Program-made: the position numbers and the translations under genes
Assembly (NCBI GenBank): GCA_037447655.1
Contig: JBBHKE010003261.1
Location: forward strand, 112,060-176,059
Reading direction: 5' to 3'
Length of the DNA: 64,000 bases
DNA from: Zygnema cylindricum
Lineage: Eukaryota > Streptophyta > Zygnematophyceae > Zygnematales > Zygnemataceae
Notes under the pieces: generated by a model
Told to the model about the DNA's origin: nothing
The model's database searches: none
Seen by the model: the letters and a program-made list of their open reading frames with translations, nothing else
Shown: positions 11,395 through 22,534 of the stretch, piece after piece
Numbering within the stretch: the first letter of the stretch is position 1
Layout of the letters: every line of letters starts with the position of its first letter

Positions 11395-12556
11395 TGATAT
11401 TTGTACGCTTTTTGATTTTGTATGAAGTTAATTTCGTTTCGTGCGAGTTTATAGATGTCGTACGTCGTCCTTTAATTTATAACGGTTCGCGATTAGATTA
11501 TGTTTTTGCGGCTAAGGGCAAGGTTCCATTAGGGGAAAAATGACGTTGTTTACTGAAAGCCGTACTGTTTCGTACAGTGCCGTACCAAAGAAAAAAAATG
11601 TCAGAAAAACAAGGCTACTGAATGAGGGATTTGATTCTCCACGTTTATGGGCGTAAACGTGGACCGTCGGATGCATTATCGGATAAGCCATCGTCTGACA
11701 CTTTCAGTTCGCAACAAGTGACTCGGAGTAGGTCAATTCTCAGCGCCTGAACGAATACCGTCGTGCCTCGTGGAAAAGTGAATAAATATCCACGACGACC
11801 GCGCGACCAGATGGGTACACGTCGCATATGACACGTGCCTTCCGCCAGGGAGGATGTGAGGCCACCGGAAGCCGCAAGAAAATCTTTGACGGACGATATT
11901 GTTTCACGCTTCTGTTGGTATCCACTAACCATTCTGACATTTCCGTACGCTTTTACATATCTTACGTTTCGTCCGCCCGTACATATTTAATTCAATACGT
12001 CGTACAAGTCACTTTTCACCTTTCGCTGGTACAAATATGTGGTCACAATTTGCTCTCAGAGATTCTTTGAAGATTACCAGAATCGTATTCATCTATTAAG
12101 TGAACCAATCAAAATGTGCCACGCAAAACAAATGTCGGTTACTGACCCGACACAATGGAACGATCGCCTCAGTAAACGAATTTTTGACGTTTACTGAGAG
12201 TGCCTAATGGAACAACGCTCTAAGTGCCTAAGTCAAATGTCGGTGTGTGGAGGTCACGTGAAGTGAGAAACTACCTGCGCGCAACCATTTTTATTCATAT
12301 GTGGCTGCCGCAGTTCTATTTCAGTAAACCTGCGCCGGCCGTGAAAATTGTTTTTTTTTTTATGACGGTCGACGTTCGCAACCGGGACACTTTTTTAACG
12401 GCTGTTACAACATTTCGCCAGTCAAAGTTGTTTGACGGATTGACCGTCAAATCTAAACATAAAGGTACGTAGCTTGTACAAAAATGTACTTCAAATGTAC
12501 ATTTTTTGACAACTATCTGCGCGCAGCAAAAATCGTCTCTGCGATTAGCAATTCCC
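11395..12556 (-). repeat. MULE right terminal inverted arm
   Basis: Reverse complement of the left arm: 11395-11515 matches about 1975-2095 and 12221-12556 matches 1648-1985. The two parts are separated by the PIF/Harbinger-like MITE at 11516-12220. Confidence 0.8.
11516..12220. mobile_element. PIF/Harbinger-like MITE with TAA target duplication
   Basis: 705 bp with ends GGGCAAGGTTCCATTAGG and, read inward from the other side, GAGCGTTGTTCCATTAGGC. TAA flanks both ends (11513-11515 and 12221-12223). The inner left arm of the same MULE (4318-4328) gives the empty site GCGGCTAAGTGCC on the complementary strand, with one TAA. A 3 bp TWA target and GG-starting ends fit PIF/Harbinger. No transposase is encoded. 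Confidence 0.8.
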
Positions 12557-12570
12557 TTTTTTAATTGCTA

Positions 12571-12786
12571 CACCGCGCATCGTTATTAGTGCTATTAACT
12601 CTGATATGGGTTCTTAAAATCTTGATTTTTTCCCGCAATTAGTATACATGATTTTCGAAATTAAATTAGCAACGCTATTTAAGGACGTGGACTATAATCT
12701 GCCACGTTTCTGGCACTAAATTAGAATCAATAACACTATTTTTTTTTACGCTATTTAAACTTTGACACTAATAACGATGCGCGGTG
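12571..12786. mobile_element. TA-flanked MITE (CACCGCGCATCG ends), 216 bp
   Basis: Ends CACCGCGCATCG and CGATGCGCGGTG are exact inverted copies with TA on both sides, just outside the MULE right end. Inside are AT-rich blocks with TTATTAGTG and its inverse. Confidence 0.8.
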
Positions 12787-12791
12787 TACTA

Positions 12792-13293
12792 CACCATGAA
12801 TCGTAATTAGAGTAATGAAAAAATTAGAGTACAAACGCTAAAAAAAAACAATTAGAGTAATGAACGCTAATTTATGTGATAAAGCTGTTTCAACTATGAA
12901 GTTTACTCTAATTTATTTAAGTACTCTAACTTGGCACGCTAATATCCTCTACTGTAAATAAGGTATTCGTACATAATTTGGCAAAACGTACAGTTTATCG
13001 TCACTATGACATTTGCACTATGCGGTTTGTTAAAACGCAGTTACATGGTAACAGACTGTATTAAATCATTATTTGTACTTTTTTACTTGATAAAGTACAA
13101 TTTTGCACCGTATGAGGTCGTCCGTACTCCACACTATTTAAAACGAACCTATATTAGAATTAAAAACGCTGATTAAACTTAACCTTAAATATAATAATGA
13201 AAAAATTAGAATCATTTACTTTATTTCATGTGAGAGAGTCGAAATTTCGAGCGACCGAATTAGAGTAATTTACTCCAATTACGATTCGCGGTG
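12792..13293. mobile_element. TA-flanked MITE (CACCATGAATCG / CGATTCGCGGTG), 502 bp
   Basis: Inverted ends CACCATGAATCGTAATTAGAG and CTCCAATTACGATTCGCGGTG, with TA at 12790-12791 and 13294-13295. It abuts the previous MITE with only a few bases between. Confidence 0.75.
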
Positions 13294-13381
13294 TAGTGTT
13301 GATAAGACTGATTCGGCGCCCCAAAATTTTGACCCTCGAACCTAAAATATAATAAATAATTATATATGTTCATCTACGCTA

Positions 13382-13869
13382 CACGGTGAATCGTAATTAG
13401 AGTAGATAAATAATTAGAGTAAAAAAATGGAAAAAAATAATGAGAGTTTTTAACTCTAGTTTGTGTAATCAATTTTTTTCAAAAACAAATTTTACTAAAA
13501 TTTATTAATAACTTTAATTTGGGTTTCTTTCCGTACTAATTATCCGCGCTGATATATTTACTGTAAATCAAGTACACCTACAAAATCTGACAAAATGTAC
13601 ATTTTCACGTCGCAATTACATGATAACGACCAATATTAAATCATTTTTTGTACTTTTTCAGTTAAAAAAGTACAATTTTGCACGGTCACATACCGACCAT
13701 ACGCCACACAATTTAAAATGGCACTAAATTATAGTTGTTAACGTTGATTAAAAAAGCACCTTGAATAATATAAAGAATAATTTATAATTAGGTACTCTAT
13801 TAAGGGTGATAGAGTCAAAATTTGGGGCGACGAAATTAGCGTACATAACGCTAATTACGATTCACGGTG
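13382..13869. mobile_element. TA-flanked MITE (CACGGTGAATCG ends), 488 bp
   Basis: Ends CACGGTGAATCGTAATTAG and CTAATTACGATTCACGGTG; TA at 13380-13381 and 13870-13871. Same family as the neighbouring elements. Confidence 0.78.
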
Positions 13870-13876
13870 TACAGTA

Positions 13877-14161
13877 CACCTTGAATCGATATTATAGTAT
13901 AAGCTTTTTTAGCGTATAGGAATAATTACCGTTATCAATGTTAATGGGGAATTTGAAAATTTTCAAAAAAATCGTTTACTCTAATTAGAAATTAGGGTTT
14001 TTTTTATATAGTATGGATAATTCTATTTAAGAATTAAAAAAAAGGTACCCTAATTTACTCTAATTTGTTTTTTAAAGGGTTTTCATTAATTATTTGAGAA
14101 TTTGGGTCAAAAAAAGGGGTACCTTCATTAGAGTCATGAACGCTAATAGCGATCCACGGTG
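13877..14161. mobile_element. TA-flanked MITE (CACCTTGAATCG / CGATCCACGGTG), 285 bp
   Basis: Lies between two TACAGTA junctions (13870-13876 and 14162-14168). The ends are imperfect inverted copies. A further family end, CACCGCCAATCGCTATTA, starts at 14169 without a clear partner. Confidence 0.7.
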
Positions 14162-14168
14162 TACAGTA

Positions 14169-15737
14169 CACCGCCAATCGCTATTATAGAAAATAGCGCT
14201 AATTTGGTGCCCTTTTTTTTTCCAAAATACAATCAATAATTATATTATTTCCTTTACGCCTTTTATGGTTTTTTTTTAAAATAGCGTTAATAAGGGAAGT
14301 ATACCGCGATGTTTATATTGTGGTGTAAGAACAGGGTTTGTCCGCGGTACAATTAATTATTGTTTCAGTTTTGTAGTGGAAGCCGCGTCCACTTTAAGCT
14401 TTAATATTGAGCAACGTGAATATCGAGTATGGGTTCTTTGCGATACACCTCAATATAACGCCTTCAACGGGCATAAAACCACTATACCTACCTCAGAGGT
14501 CGCAAATGGTTAACCGAAACCGTAATTGACCGTTAACCGATCGCCCGCGTCAGATCCGGAACGATTTCGGTTGGCAAATTTGGGGGGCCAGGCGGATTCG
14601 GGCGGTTGATTCACAAAAAAAAAACCATTTACGGTCGGGTAAGCAAGAAACAAAAATATTGAAAGTTTTGTACTGTCCAAACTATCCAACATTATTGTAC
14701 TTTGTACTCGTGGTATCGTGGAAGGTATAAGGGAGATGTACCACTAATTTTGTACTTATTTCGGTACGGGCGGGTACAAGTAGTCGCGAGAAAGCGAGTT
14801 TCAGTTAACTTTTTTTTTCGTAAACGCGTATCGGGTAATGGTTAACAATTTTGCGATGTGACATAACTCGGTCGGGCGTCGAGTTCTTAGAATTTGAAAA
14901 ACAAACAACAATCGGTTTCGGTTATCTAAAATTATGACTTTTGCGACCTTTGACCTACCTGGCATAGCATGCCGATATCGCAATATATCGCATCACATCG
15001 CATCGCCACATCGTATCGTGTGCATGGCCACAAATCACTTTGCCACATTGTATCATTAGGATCATTCTGCCCCCAACCCTCCCTCACTCCTTCCTCCCCT
15101 CCCTTAACCTCCCTCCTCCCCTCTCTCCCCTCTTTGCCCTCCCTCCTTCCCTCTTTTCGCTCTCCACCCTCCCTTCTCCCTTTATCCTCCCCCCTCCCTA
15201 CCCTCTCTTCCCTTCTTCCTCTCCTCCCTCCCATCTCCTCCCTCCCCTCCCTCCCTCCCTCTCTATAGACGATATTGTTAGAAATCGACGATTTTCTCAA
15301 AAGGCATCTTGGTGACAATAGTGACTGAAGCCACTGATGTACGGTTTGAGATGGACGGACAGGTGTGCACTTATCATCACTAAAATTGTTGATCAGATGG
15401 AGAAGCTCGATAATATAACAATAATAATAATAATAAATATTGTTGGCAAAGATGAGTAAAAACATAAATAATGTTGATATTTATTTTACAAAATCGGTGG
15501 TAAGTGTTAAAATGTGTGTAATTTTTATGTCTGAATTTATTTTACTTTGTCAAATAGGTTGTCCAAGTCATCTATACTTGTCGTAGTCACTAGAGGATAG
15601 AGATAACCATGGCTACCAAAGTAGCCAAGGAGAAAAGAAAGGGGAAGGAGGGGAGCCTGTCTAGGCGTCACAAAAAGATATGAGTTAGTCTGTTGAAAAA
15701 GGTAATTTATATCTTGTTTATCTATTTTTGTGTAGTC
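14169..15737. other. Repeat-rich intergenic DNA
   Basis: Begins with a partial MITE end at 14169. 14985-15050 has degenerate CATCG/CACATCG repeats. No gene is supported. The pyrimidine tract in it is listed separately. Confidence 0.5.
15060..15265. repeat. Polypyrimidine (CCCT/CTCCC) low-complexity tract
   Basis: About 200 bases almost entirely C and T, made of degenerate CTCCCT units. Long open frames here in both directions arise only from composition. Confidence 0.9.
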
Positions 15738-15739
15738 TC

Positions 15740-15802
<63 letters not shown>

Positions 15803-16620
15803 CAAGACACGCCATGGCTCCCCCGCTATTTAGAAGGTGCAGACTAAAGTAGAGGGGCATTTTTACTAAAATTGTCACTCTGCTGGATTTCAAATGCGAC
15901 CTCTATATTAAATGTATCAGGACGCCTTAACCGTTAAGGCACTCAAAACGATAAAATGAGATTTGATACGTTCTTAAACTGTGACACAACAATAAATTCA
16001 CACAAAATTGACTACGAGACCCTTATGAAACAATTCATGCACGAACGCGAATCTGAAACATGTAAATTTAATTGATCGGACAACCTTCGTTGCAGCCGCC
16101 ACCCAGAATGCGCTTTTGGCGGCCTTTGGAAATACCTTTACGCAATGCCACGTGGCGTCAAACTATTTGGATACCACAGAAGATGGGAGGAGAAACCATG
16201 GCTCCCGATTTGACAAGTGTCACCTTGAAGGCCATGTTGTACAATGGTGGTACAATAAGTACATCGGCCACTCTACCTTTTGTACTATATAGTGTTCCTT
16301 TTGGACTAGGGTTTAGTAATAGGTAGCTGAGAGTAGGCAGACTATGACTTAGTAGTATTTGAGGCGCCTCTCTCTAGGTGACCTTCTGTATAAATAGGCT
16401 GTCTTTGGACAACCATAACTAATTCATCAGGGGAGCAAATTTGGCGATTCATTTTGCGTTGGACTCAAGGGAGTCTTCTCCTCACAGGGTTGAGGCTGGT
16501 CAGAGTCATTGCTTGCTAGGGTGGTAGTTATTATTGGGGAAACCAAAGTGGGTTGATGCTATCCTAGTGGCTACTTGTGAATTGTGCATTCTGTGGGGCA
16601 ACGGAGCCCACAGAATTTCA
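15738..16620 (+). repeat. 5' LTR of the copia element
   Basis: 883 bp, ending ...GCCCACAGAATTTCA. A GTATAAATAG TATA-like box is near 16390. The first ~200 bases include a (GA)n run and an antisense tRNA-derived segment. Confidence 0.8.
15741..15945 (-). mobile_element. tRNA-derived SINE-like segment inside the 5' LTR
   Basis: Read on the minus strand it begins GAGTGCCTTAACGGTTAAGG, with an A-box-like GGTTAAGGCG followed by a decayed B-box-like CATTTGAAATCC, and ends in a (CT)n tail. A tRNA-like head with two internal pol III boxes, a short body and a simple-sequence tail is the layout of a plant SINE. The better-kept copy is in the 3' LTR. Confidence 0.5.
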
Positions 16621-16683
16621 TGTTATGGGCCCACCACCTACGGACGCCATAAAGGATTTCGCAGGCGTTATCTATAAGGGAAA

Positions 16684-19600
16684 ATGAGCGTTTGTCACTT
16701 TTGCACAACACCGGGACATTACATGGCTGACTGCACCACATTGGAAAAATTAAGTATGAAATACGGGGAGGTGAACTGCAACAAAGAGGAGATGGAGGAG
16801 GTCCTCCACAATAAGAAAGGAGATAATGAAGTGAAAATACCAAGAAAGCAAAAATGTGCATTTGGAGGTAAGAAAGAACCCTCAGAGGAAGGGTGGATCA
16901 TCGATTCGGAAGCATCTATGCATATGTGCAAAGACAAAAGGTGGTTTACAAAGTTGAGGAAGATCCCCACTGTTGAGATAAATTTTGGGGATGGTAGAGT
17001 TGTGACTACAAACCTTGTAGGTTTAGTGGATCTAAAGGTCATCATTGAAGGGAAAGTCTCCATTTTCACTCTTTTAGATGTGCTATATATACCAGAGCTT
17101 AGCAAAAATCTGATCTCTACAGCTGTCTTAGATGAGAAAGATTTCGTCACAAGAACTAAAAAATGAAGGTTCACTGTTAGTTTTGATGGTGAGGTCTATT
17201 TGATTGTTGAAAAGGGTAGCTTGGGAATGTTCAGACTTGTACTTTGCAATGAAAAGAAAAGTGCCCTCTTCTCTTGTGTAAGTGATATTATGTTGTGGCA
17301 TGAGAGACTTGGACATGTGCATCTATATAGATTAAGAGAAATGAAGACCAAAGGAATAGTGGATGGGATAAAATTTGAGGAATCCGAAATGGTAGATGAT
17401 TGTAGTGGTTGTGCACAAGGAAAGATCCATAGACTTCCTTTCCCAAAGGTTGCCACTTATAGGAGAGAGAAGGTCTTAGAGCTTGTATACACATAAGTGT
17501 GGGGACCGGCAACATATCTCTCACACGGAGGGAAAAGGTAAATGCTGACCATCACCGATGACCGGTCTATATATACTAAGGTATACTTCATTAATCGTAA
17601 GTCACAAATGTTGCGGTACTTTAAGGAATATAAAGTTCGGAGTGAGAAATTTCATGAGACCTCCATAAATGAAGTAATAAGTGATAATTGGGGGGAGTAC
17701 ACCTCAAATGAGTTTAAAGAATTTTTAATAAACGAATGAATTCATCATCAGAAAACTGTTCCCGATAATCCGAAGCAAAATATTGTAGCCGAAAGACTAA
17801 ATAGAACACTTAGTGATATGTCAAGGAGTGCTAACTGATAAGAGGATAAGCTTGCGGTTTTGGGCAGAAGCTATGAATTATGCAAACTTCATCAAAAGCA
17901 GGATTCTAACTTCAACTAATAAAATTGAAACTCCATATGAGAGGTGGACTGGCAAAAAACCAGATTTATCTACTTTGAGAGTGCTTGGAAGTCAAGTGTT
18001 TAGCTTTGATAATGACAAAACAAAGTGGAAGTTAGAAGGAAGAGGAAAGCCTGGATACTTGGTCGGATATGATGAAAATAGCAAAGGATATCGAGTGTAT
18101 GATCTAAAGAAAAATGATATAATCTTAGCCAAACATATTGTAGTTATGGATGAAGTAAAATCGATAGATCCGTTTAAATACACCAAAGAAGTTAAAATCA
18201 GGTTAGTCCCGGATCTGGATTTTAATCCTGACCTTGAACTAATTCATGAAGCACATAAGGAAGAAATTGAATTTGCAAGAAATTTAGATGACAAGAAAAT
18301 GGAGGAGACACACGAGGCTCCACTTCAAAGTGAAATTGAAGAAGAATCACAGTCGGCGGATACGGCAGATGAAGTTTTACCCAAACGGAATCCGAGGATG
18401 CCCTCAATATTGACATCAGAATTTGAGGAAGGACGGAGAAGCAGCAAACGTATTCAAGAGAGAATGGCCAACTGTAAGTTAACCAAGCTGTCCCATCCGG
18501 AAAAACCTAAAACATATTTGGAAGCCATAAATAACTTGGAATGGGATAGATGGAAAACAACTATTAACGAGGAAATGAGTTCCATATTGGAGGCAAACAC
18601 ATGGGAGTTAGTAGATTATCCTCAGGATAGAAAGCCAATCGGTTGTAAATTGGTTTTTAAACGAAAATTGAACACATATGATTCTATAGAAAGGTAGAAG
18701 GCTAGATTGGTAGCAAAGGGATACACTCAAAAAGAGGGAATTGATTATGAGGAGACCTTTGCACCGGTAATTAGGTTTCCCTCAGTTAGAATCCTTCTAA
18801 GCATAGCTGCAGCAAAAAGCATGGAAATACATCAAATGGACATAAAAACTGCTTTTCTAAATGGGGAACTAGAAGAAGAAAATTTCATGAAACAACCGGA
18901 GGGATTTGTGCGGAGGGAGAAGAAAGCATGGGATGCAGGTTGATTCAATCACTATATGAGCTGAAACAAGCGCCCCGACAATATAACATAAAATTGGATG
19001 AGTTCCTTACTGGTTTGGGTTACATACGGATTAGCTCACATCACTCAATTTATCTTTTTGAAGATGAAAATGGTGGAATTTTCATTGCAGTGTATGTGGA
19101 TGATTTGCTTGCCTTGAGTAAATATATTGAGAAAATAAATCAACTAAAAAAAAGTTTGAGTAGCCGCTTTGATATGAAAGACTTAGGAGAAGCTAAGTAC
19201 ATTTTGGGAATACAAATGGGAACGGATAGAGACAGGAAAATAATCAGACTAACTCAAAAGGGAGCAATCAGTAATATGCAACATAAATTTCAGATGGACC
19301 AAGCCAATGGTTGCTCTACTCCTATGGAACTTAAAAAAGTTAGTGAGGGAGATGTTGAAGGGGGAGTAATTGTCTTAGATGATCAGATTACTCTACAAGA
19401 ACAGATATTTATGCAGAATATTCCCTATCAACAAATTGTAGGAAGCTTGATCTACTTGATGAACTGTACACGTCCGGACATAGCGGCAGCTATAGGAGTT
19501 CTGAATAATACAACAAAGAAAGACTAGGAGGCAGCCAAGAGGGTAATGAGATATCTGGTGGGAACAAGAGAATTATGGTTAAATCTGGGAGGGGAGAATA

Positions 19601-20048
19601 CTAACATCACTACTTGGAGTGATACTATTATGGAGATGTGCCACTCAGAAGGTCAACTTCTGGATATGTTTTGCAAATTGGGCTAGGTGCATGCTGCTGG
19701 AGCAGCAAACAACAAAAAGTTGTCGCTCAGTCTACAATGGAGGCTAAGTATATAACATCATGCGCAGCTGTGAAAGAAATAATGTGGGTGAAATATTTGC
19801 TACAAGAATTGGGATTTATAAAGAATGGAGTGCAAAACATTTTCTGTGATAACTAGGCAGCAATTGCAATTGCTGCTAATCCCAAGCATCATTTTAAGGC
19901 CAAACATATGGACATAAGGCTTAGCTTTGTGAGAGAAAAAGTTGAAAACAAAATCATCAAACTTGTGTACAAACCGGATGGGGAAATGCTGGTTGATATG
20001 ATGATCAAAGCAATTCCTTCACCAAAATTAGTTTATCATAGCCGAGAA
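16684..20048 (+). pseudogene. copia gag-pol remnant
   Basis: Almost all of gag is missing: the frame opens 63 bases after the 5' LTR, directly at a CX2CX4HX4C zinc knuckle (CHFCTTPGHYMADC). Then come protease (WIIDSEASMHMC, with Glu where the active-site triad normally has Gly), the GAG-pre-integrase zinc region (LWHERLGHVHL...CSGCAQGK), integrase core pieces (17542-17830), reverse transcriptase ([29 protein letters not shown]) and RNase H (STSGYVLQIG, STMEAKYITSC). Stops or frame changes occur near 17164, 17493, 17737, 18696, 18940, 19525 and 19854. It cannot encode a working polyprotein. The order places it in the Tnt1-like Ty1/copia group. Confidence 0.88.
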
Positions 20049-20054
20049 ATGAGT

Positions 20055-20928
20055 TGAAATGAGAGAAATGAGAGAGAAAAGAGAGAGAGAGAAAGAGAGG
20101 GAGAGAACCGACAAAGCTACCAGCGTATTTAGAAGGTCTGAGTCACTAAAGTAGAGGGGCATTTTTACCAAAATTGTGCCTTCTACTGGATTTGAACATG
20201 CGACCTCTGGATGAAATGTATCAGGACGCCTTAACCATTAAGGCACTCAAAACGATTTACGTATGAGATTTGATATGTATTTAAATTGTGACACAACGCC
20301 AAATTCACACCAAACAGACTACGAGACGCATATGAAACAATTCATGCACGAAAGTGAATCTGAACCGTGTAAATTTAATTGATCGAACGGCCTTTGTTGC
20401 AGCCGCCACCCAAAATGGGCTTTTGGCGGCCTTTGGTAATAGCTTCACGCAATGCCACGTGGCGTCACACTATTTGGATACCACAGAAGATGGGAGGAGG
20501 AACCATGGCTCCCGATTTTGACAGGCGTCACCTTAAAGGCCATGTTGTACAATGGTGGTGCAATAAGTACATCGGCCACTGTACCTTTTGTACTATATAG
20601 TGTTCCTATTGGACTAGGGTTTAGTAATAGGTAGCTGAGAGTTGGCAGACTAGGACTTAGTAATATTTGAGGCGCCTATCTCTAGGTGACCTTCTGTATA
20701 ATTAGGCTGTCTTTAGACAACCATAACTAATTGATCAAGGGAGCAGATTCGGTGATTCATTTGGCATTGGACTCAGGGGAGTCTTGTCCTCACTTGAGTG
20801 AGGCTAGTTAGAGTCATTCCCTACCAGGGTGGCAATTATTATCGGGGAAACCAAAGTGGGTTGATGATATCCTAGTGGCTACTTGTGAAATGTGTATTCT
20901 GTGGGGCAACGGAGCCCACAAAATTTCA
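20055..20928 (+). repeat. 3' LTR of the copia element
   Basis: 874 bp, starting TGAAATGAGAG and ending ...GCCCACAAAATTTCA, followed by TAGTC. It aligns with 15738-16620 over its length with many substitutions. Confidence 0.82.
20062..20248 (-). mobile_element. tRNA-derived SINE-like segment inside the 3' LTR
   Basis: On the minus strand it reads GAGTGCCTTAATGGTTAAGG, then CGTCC, with A-box TGGTTAAGGCG and B-box-like TGTTCAAATCC, and ends in a (CT)n-type tail. The head resembles a tRNA-Leu/Ser. Its presence at the same place in both LTRs means it was part of the LTR before this copy inserted. Confidence 0.55.
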
Positions 20929-20933
20929 TAGTC

Positions 20934-22060
20934 AAGGTTTCATCCTGGTTCTTTTGATATGATAGCGTACAATTTTAACTTCCCACCTTATTCGTTAGAC
21001 GTAACGAAGAGCGATACACTTGCGGGGTTTGGATAGGATTTAAAGTTAACTACACCGGTATCATCCATTTAACGACGAAACCAAACTACATGTACACGGA
21101 AAGGAACCGCACTAAAATAATACGGGACGCGCGAAACAAATGTCGAAGACATTTGTTTCGACGGCTAAGATTAAAATTTAGAAATATAATCGAACGGCTC
21201 ACATTTTAGTCCGTTGTACGGAATGACAATTTCGGCAGTTTATGGACGCGCCGACACTGGATGACACGTGGCAGTATCATAGAGGATTGCGGGATCTCCG
21301 GAACACGAGATGACAAGTCTGAATGTGACAAATGTCACATTATGGCGGTGTCGCACAATGACAATACAGAAAGTACTTCGGTACCTGTACTTTGTTGTAC
21401 GGTACAGTCATATGATTGGTGCGTACATCAGTACTAGGGGGCTTAGAGGGGGGGTTTTAGGACTTAGAATATTTTTGGTAGATAGCCGCCTCTCTCCCAA
21501 CGAGCATGTGTATAAATTGGCAAACTTTGCCATTTAATATTAACTCATTTAGTTGACCATTTTCGGTGATTCTTTTTGCCACGCACTCAAGGGAGTTCAA
21601 GCTACACAGGAGTGTAGTCGGTCAGAGTTTTTGCCTGCCAGGGAGGCTGCATTTCTAAGGGAAAGTCAAAGCGGGTGAATGTGTCCAAAACTCATATTAT
21701 AACTTTGCATTCTGTGGTGAAACTGAGCACACAGAAAGTCTTATTTCACAAGGGTGAAGTTGTAATGGGGTTCTGATTGTCAAGGGATCAATCATTTGGG
21801 TTTGTATAAACTTGGAGTCAACACTATCTATATTAGCTTCTGTAGACCTGCGAATTCTGTGGGGGAATGGACCCCATAGAATTACAGTAAGTCTTTGCAA
21901 AGTGGATTTCCCAAGTGCGGCTAATTGAGTGCAACCATAATTGGGGAGTCTGAATATGTGAAAAAATAAAATAAAGAATTGAGAGGTGGAAAACGGTTAC
22001 GAAAGTGTTTTTTGGTATGGACCAATCATAGTGCGAGGATGTTAAAACGTTTTATAAATT
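20934..22060 (+). other. Intergenic DNA with a diverged copia LTR relative
   Basis: From about 21245 to 21745 the sequence follows the order of landmarks in the adjacent copia LTR: GACACGTGGC, a GTGTATAAATTGGC TATA-like site, CACTCAAGGGAGT, a GGTCAGAGT site, GCCAGGG and GCATTCTGTGG...GCACACAGAA. It is therefore probably a solo or truncated LTR of a related family. A shorter echo of its end occurs near 21848-21880. No coding sequence. Confidence 0.5.
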
Positions 22061-22069
22061 GCTTCATAC

Positions 22070-22525
22070 CATAGTTCAAAAGTAGGTGAAAGTACACCTA
22101 TACAATATGCTTGTTGTACGCAAAAAAAACAATATACCCTTAAGACCCATATTGTATTGGCCGCAAAATGAAATAAAATAGTAACTGGGTTGAGTTGCAC
22201 ATGGATCGATAGAGAATTAAAGGTCATGTCTAAATTTGAAAAAAAAAACGGACAAAAAAATATTTTTCTGTGAGTTTTGAGCGACTTTTTATTTAAACCG
22301 TCCGATTCAGACGATCAGGCGGTCGCCGATCAAAGTAGCGATCTAAGAAGATCCCATGAAAAGCCTATATCACAACTTACGATAGGACTATTGGCAGATT
22401 TGGACGATCGGACGATCGCTGATCAAAGGAGCGACTTAAGACGATCATATGAAAAGCCCATAACACAACTTAAGATGAAGGCGCGGACAAAAGACCTATA
22501 ATAGAAACGCCTACTTTTGAACTAT
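22070..22525 (+). mobile_element. MULE-type MITE with exact 9 bp target duplication
   Basis: 456 bp with ends CATAGTTCAAAAGTAGGTG and CGCCTACTTTTGAACTAT, flanked on both sides by GCTTCATAC (22061-22069 and 22526-22534). A 9 bp duplication is the Mutator signature. Inside are two related blocks with GATCAAAG...GCGAC...AAGCC. A truncated, inverted relative lies at 51968-52285. Confidence 0.82.
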
Positions 22526-22534
22526 GCTTCATAC

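Larger units (their letters stand above)
1648..12556 (+). mobile_element. Mutator-like element (MULE) with transposase-OTU gene, decayed
   Basis: The outer ends are inverted copies: GGGAATTGCTAATCGCAG at 1648 and its reverse complement ending at 12556. Similarity continues inward for several hundred bases, through a CGCGCAGGTAGTT motif, the stretch with GACGGTCAATCCGTC and the ATAATCTAATCGCGAACCG block. Long terminal inverted repeats are typical of MULEs. The internal gene (4861-8709) encodes a FAR1/MULE-type transposase with an OTU peptidase region, which supports the class. The element is old: the gene is frameshifted, the left end occurs twice (1648-2751 and from 3500), and the right arm is split by insertions at about 9880-11394 and 11516-12220. 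I looked for a 9-11 bp target duplication and found none that is convincing; both flanks are T-rich. Boundaries are good to a few bases. Confidence 0.8.
15738..20928 (+). mobile_element. Ty1/copia LTR retrotransposon, decayed
   Basis: Two direct LTRs (15738-16620 and 20055-20928) flank a gag-pol remnant in the copia order protease, integrase, reverse transcriptase, RNase H. A 5 bp TAGTC target duplication sits at 15733-15737 and 20929-20933. The LTRs differ at many positions and the coding region has several stops and frameshifts, so the insertion is old. The sequence after the 5' LTR (TGTTATGGGC at 16621) resembles only weakly the usual copia primer site against initiator tRNA-Met. Confidence 0.88.

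Noticed and set aside
1622-12570. Target duplication of the MULE (CTTTTTAATT at 1623 and CTTTTTTAATT at 12556)
   Set aside because: The left copy is not adjacent to the terminal repeat and both flanks are T-rich, so the match is not convincing.
14969-15465. Long Pro/Leu/Ser or Gly/Arg-rich open frames
   Set aside because: They arise only from the polypyrimidine tract; no real protein character outside it.
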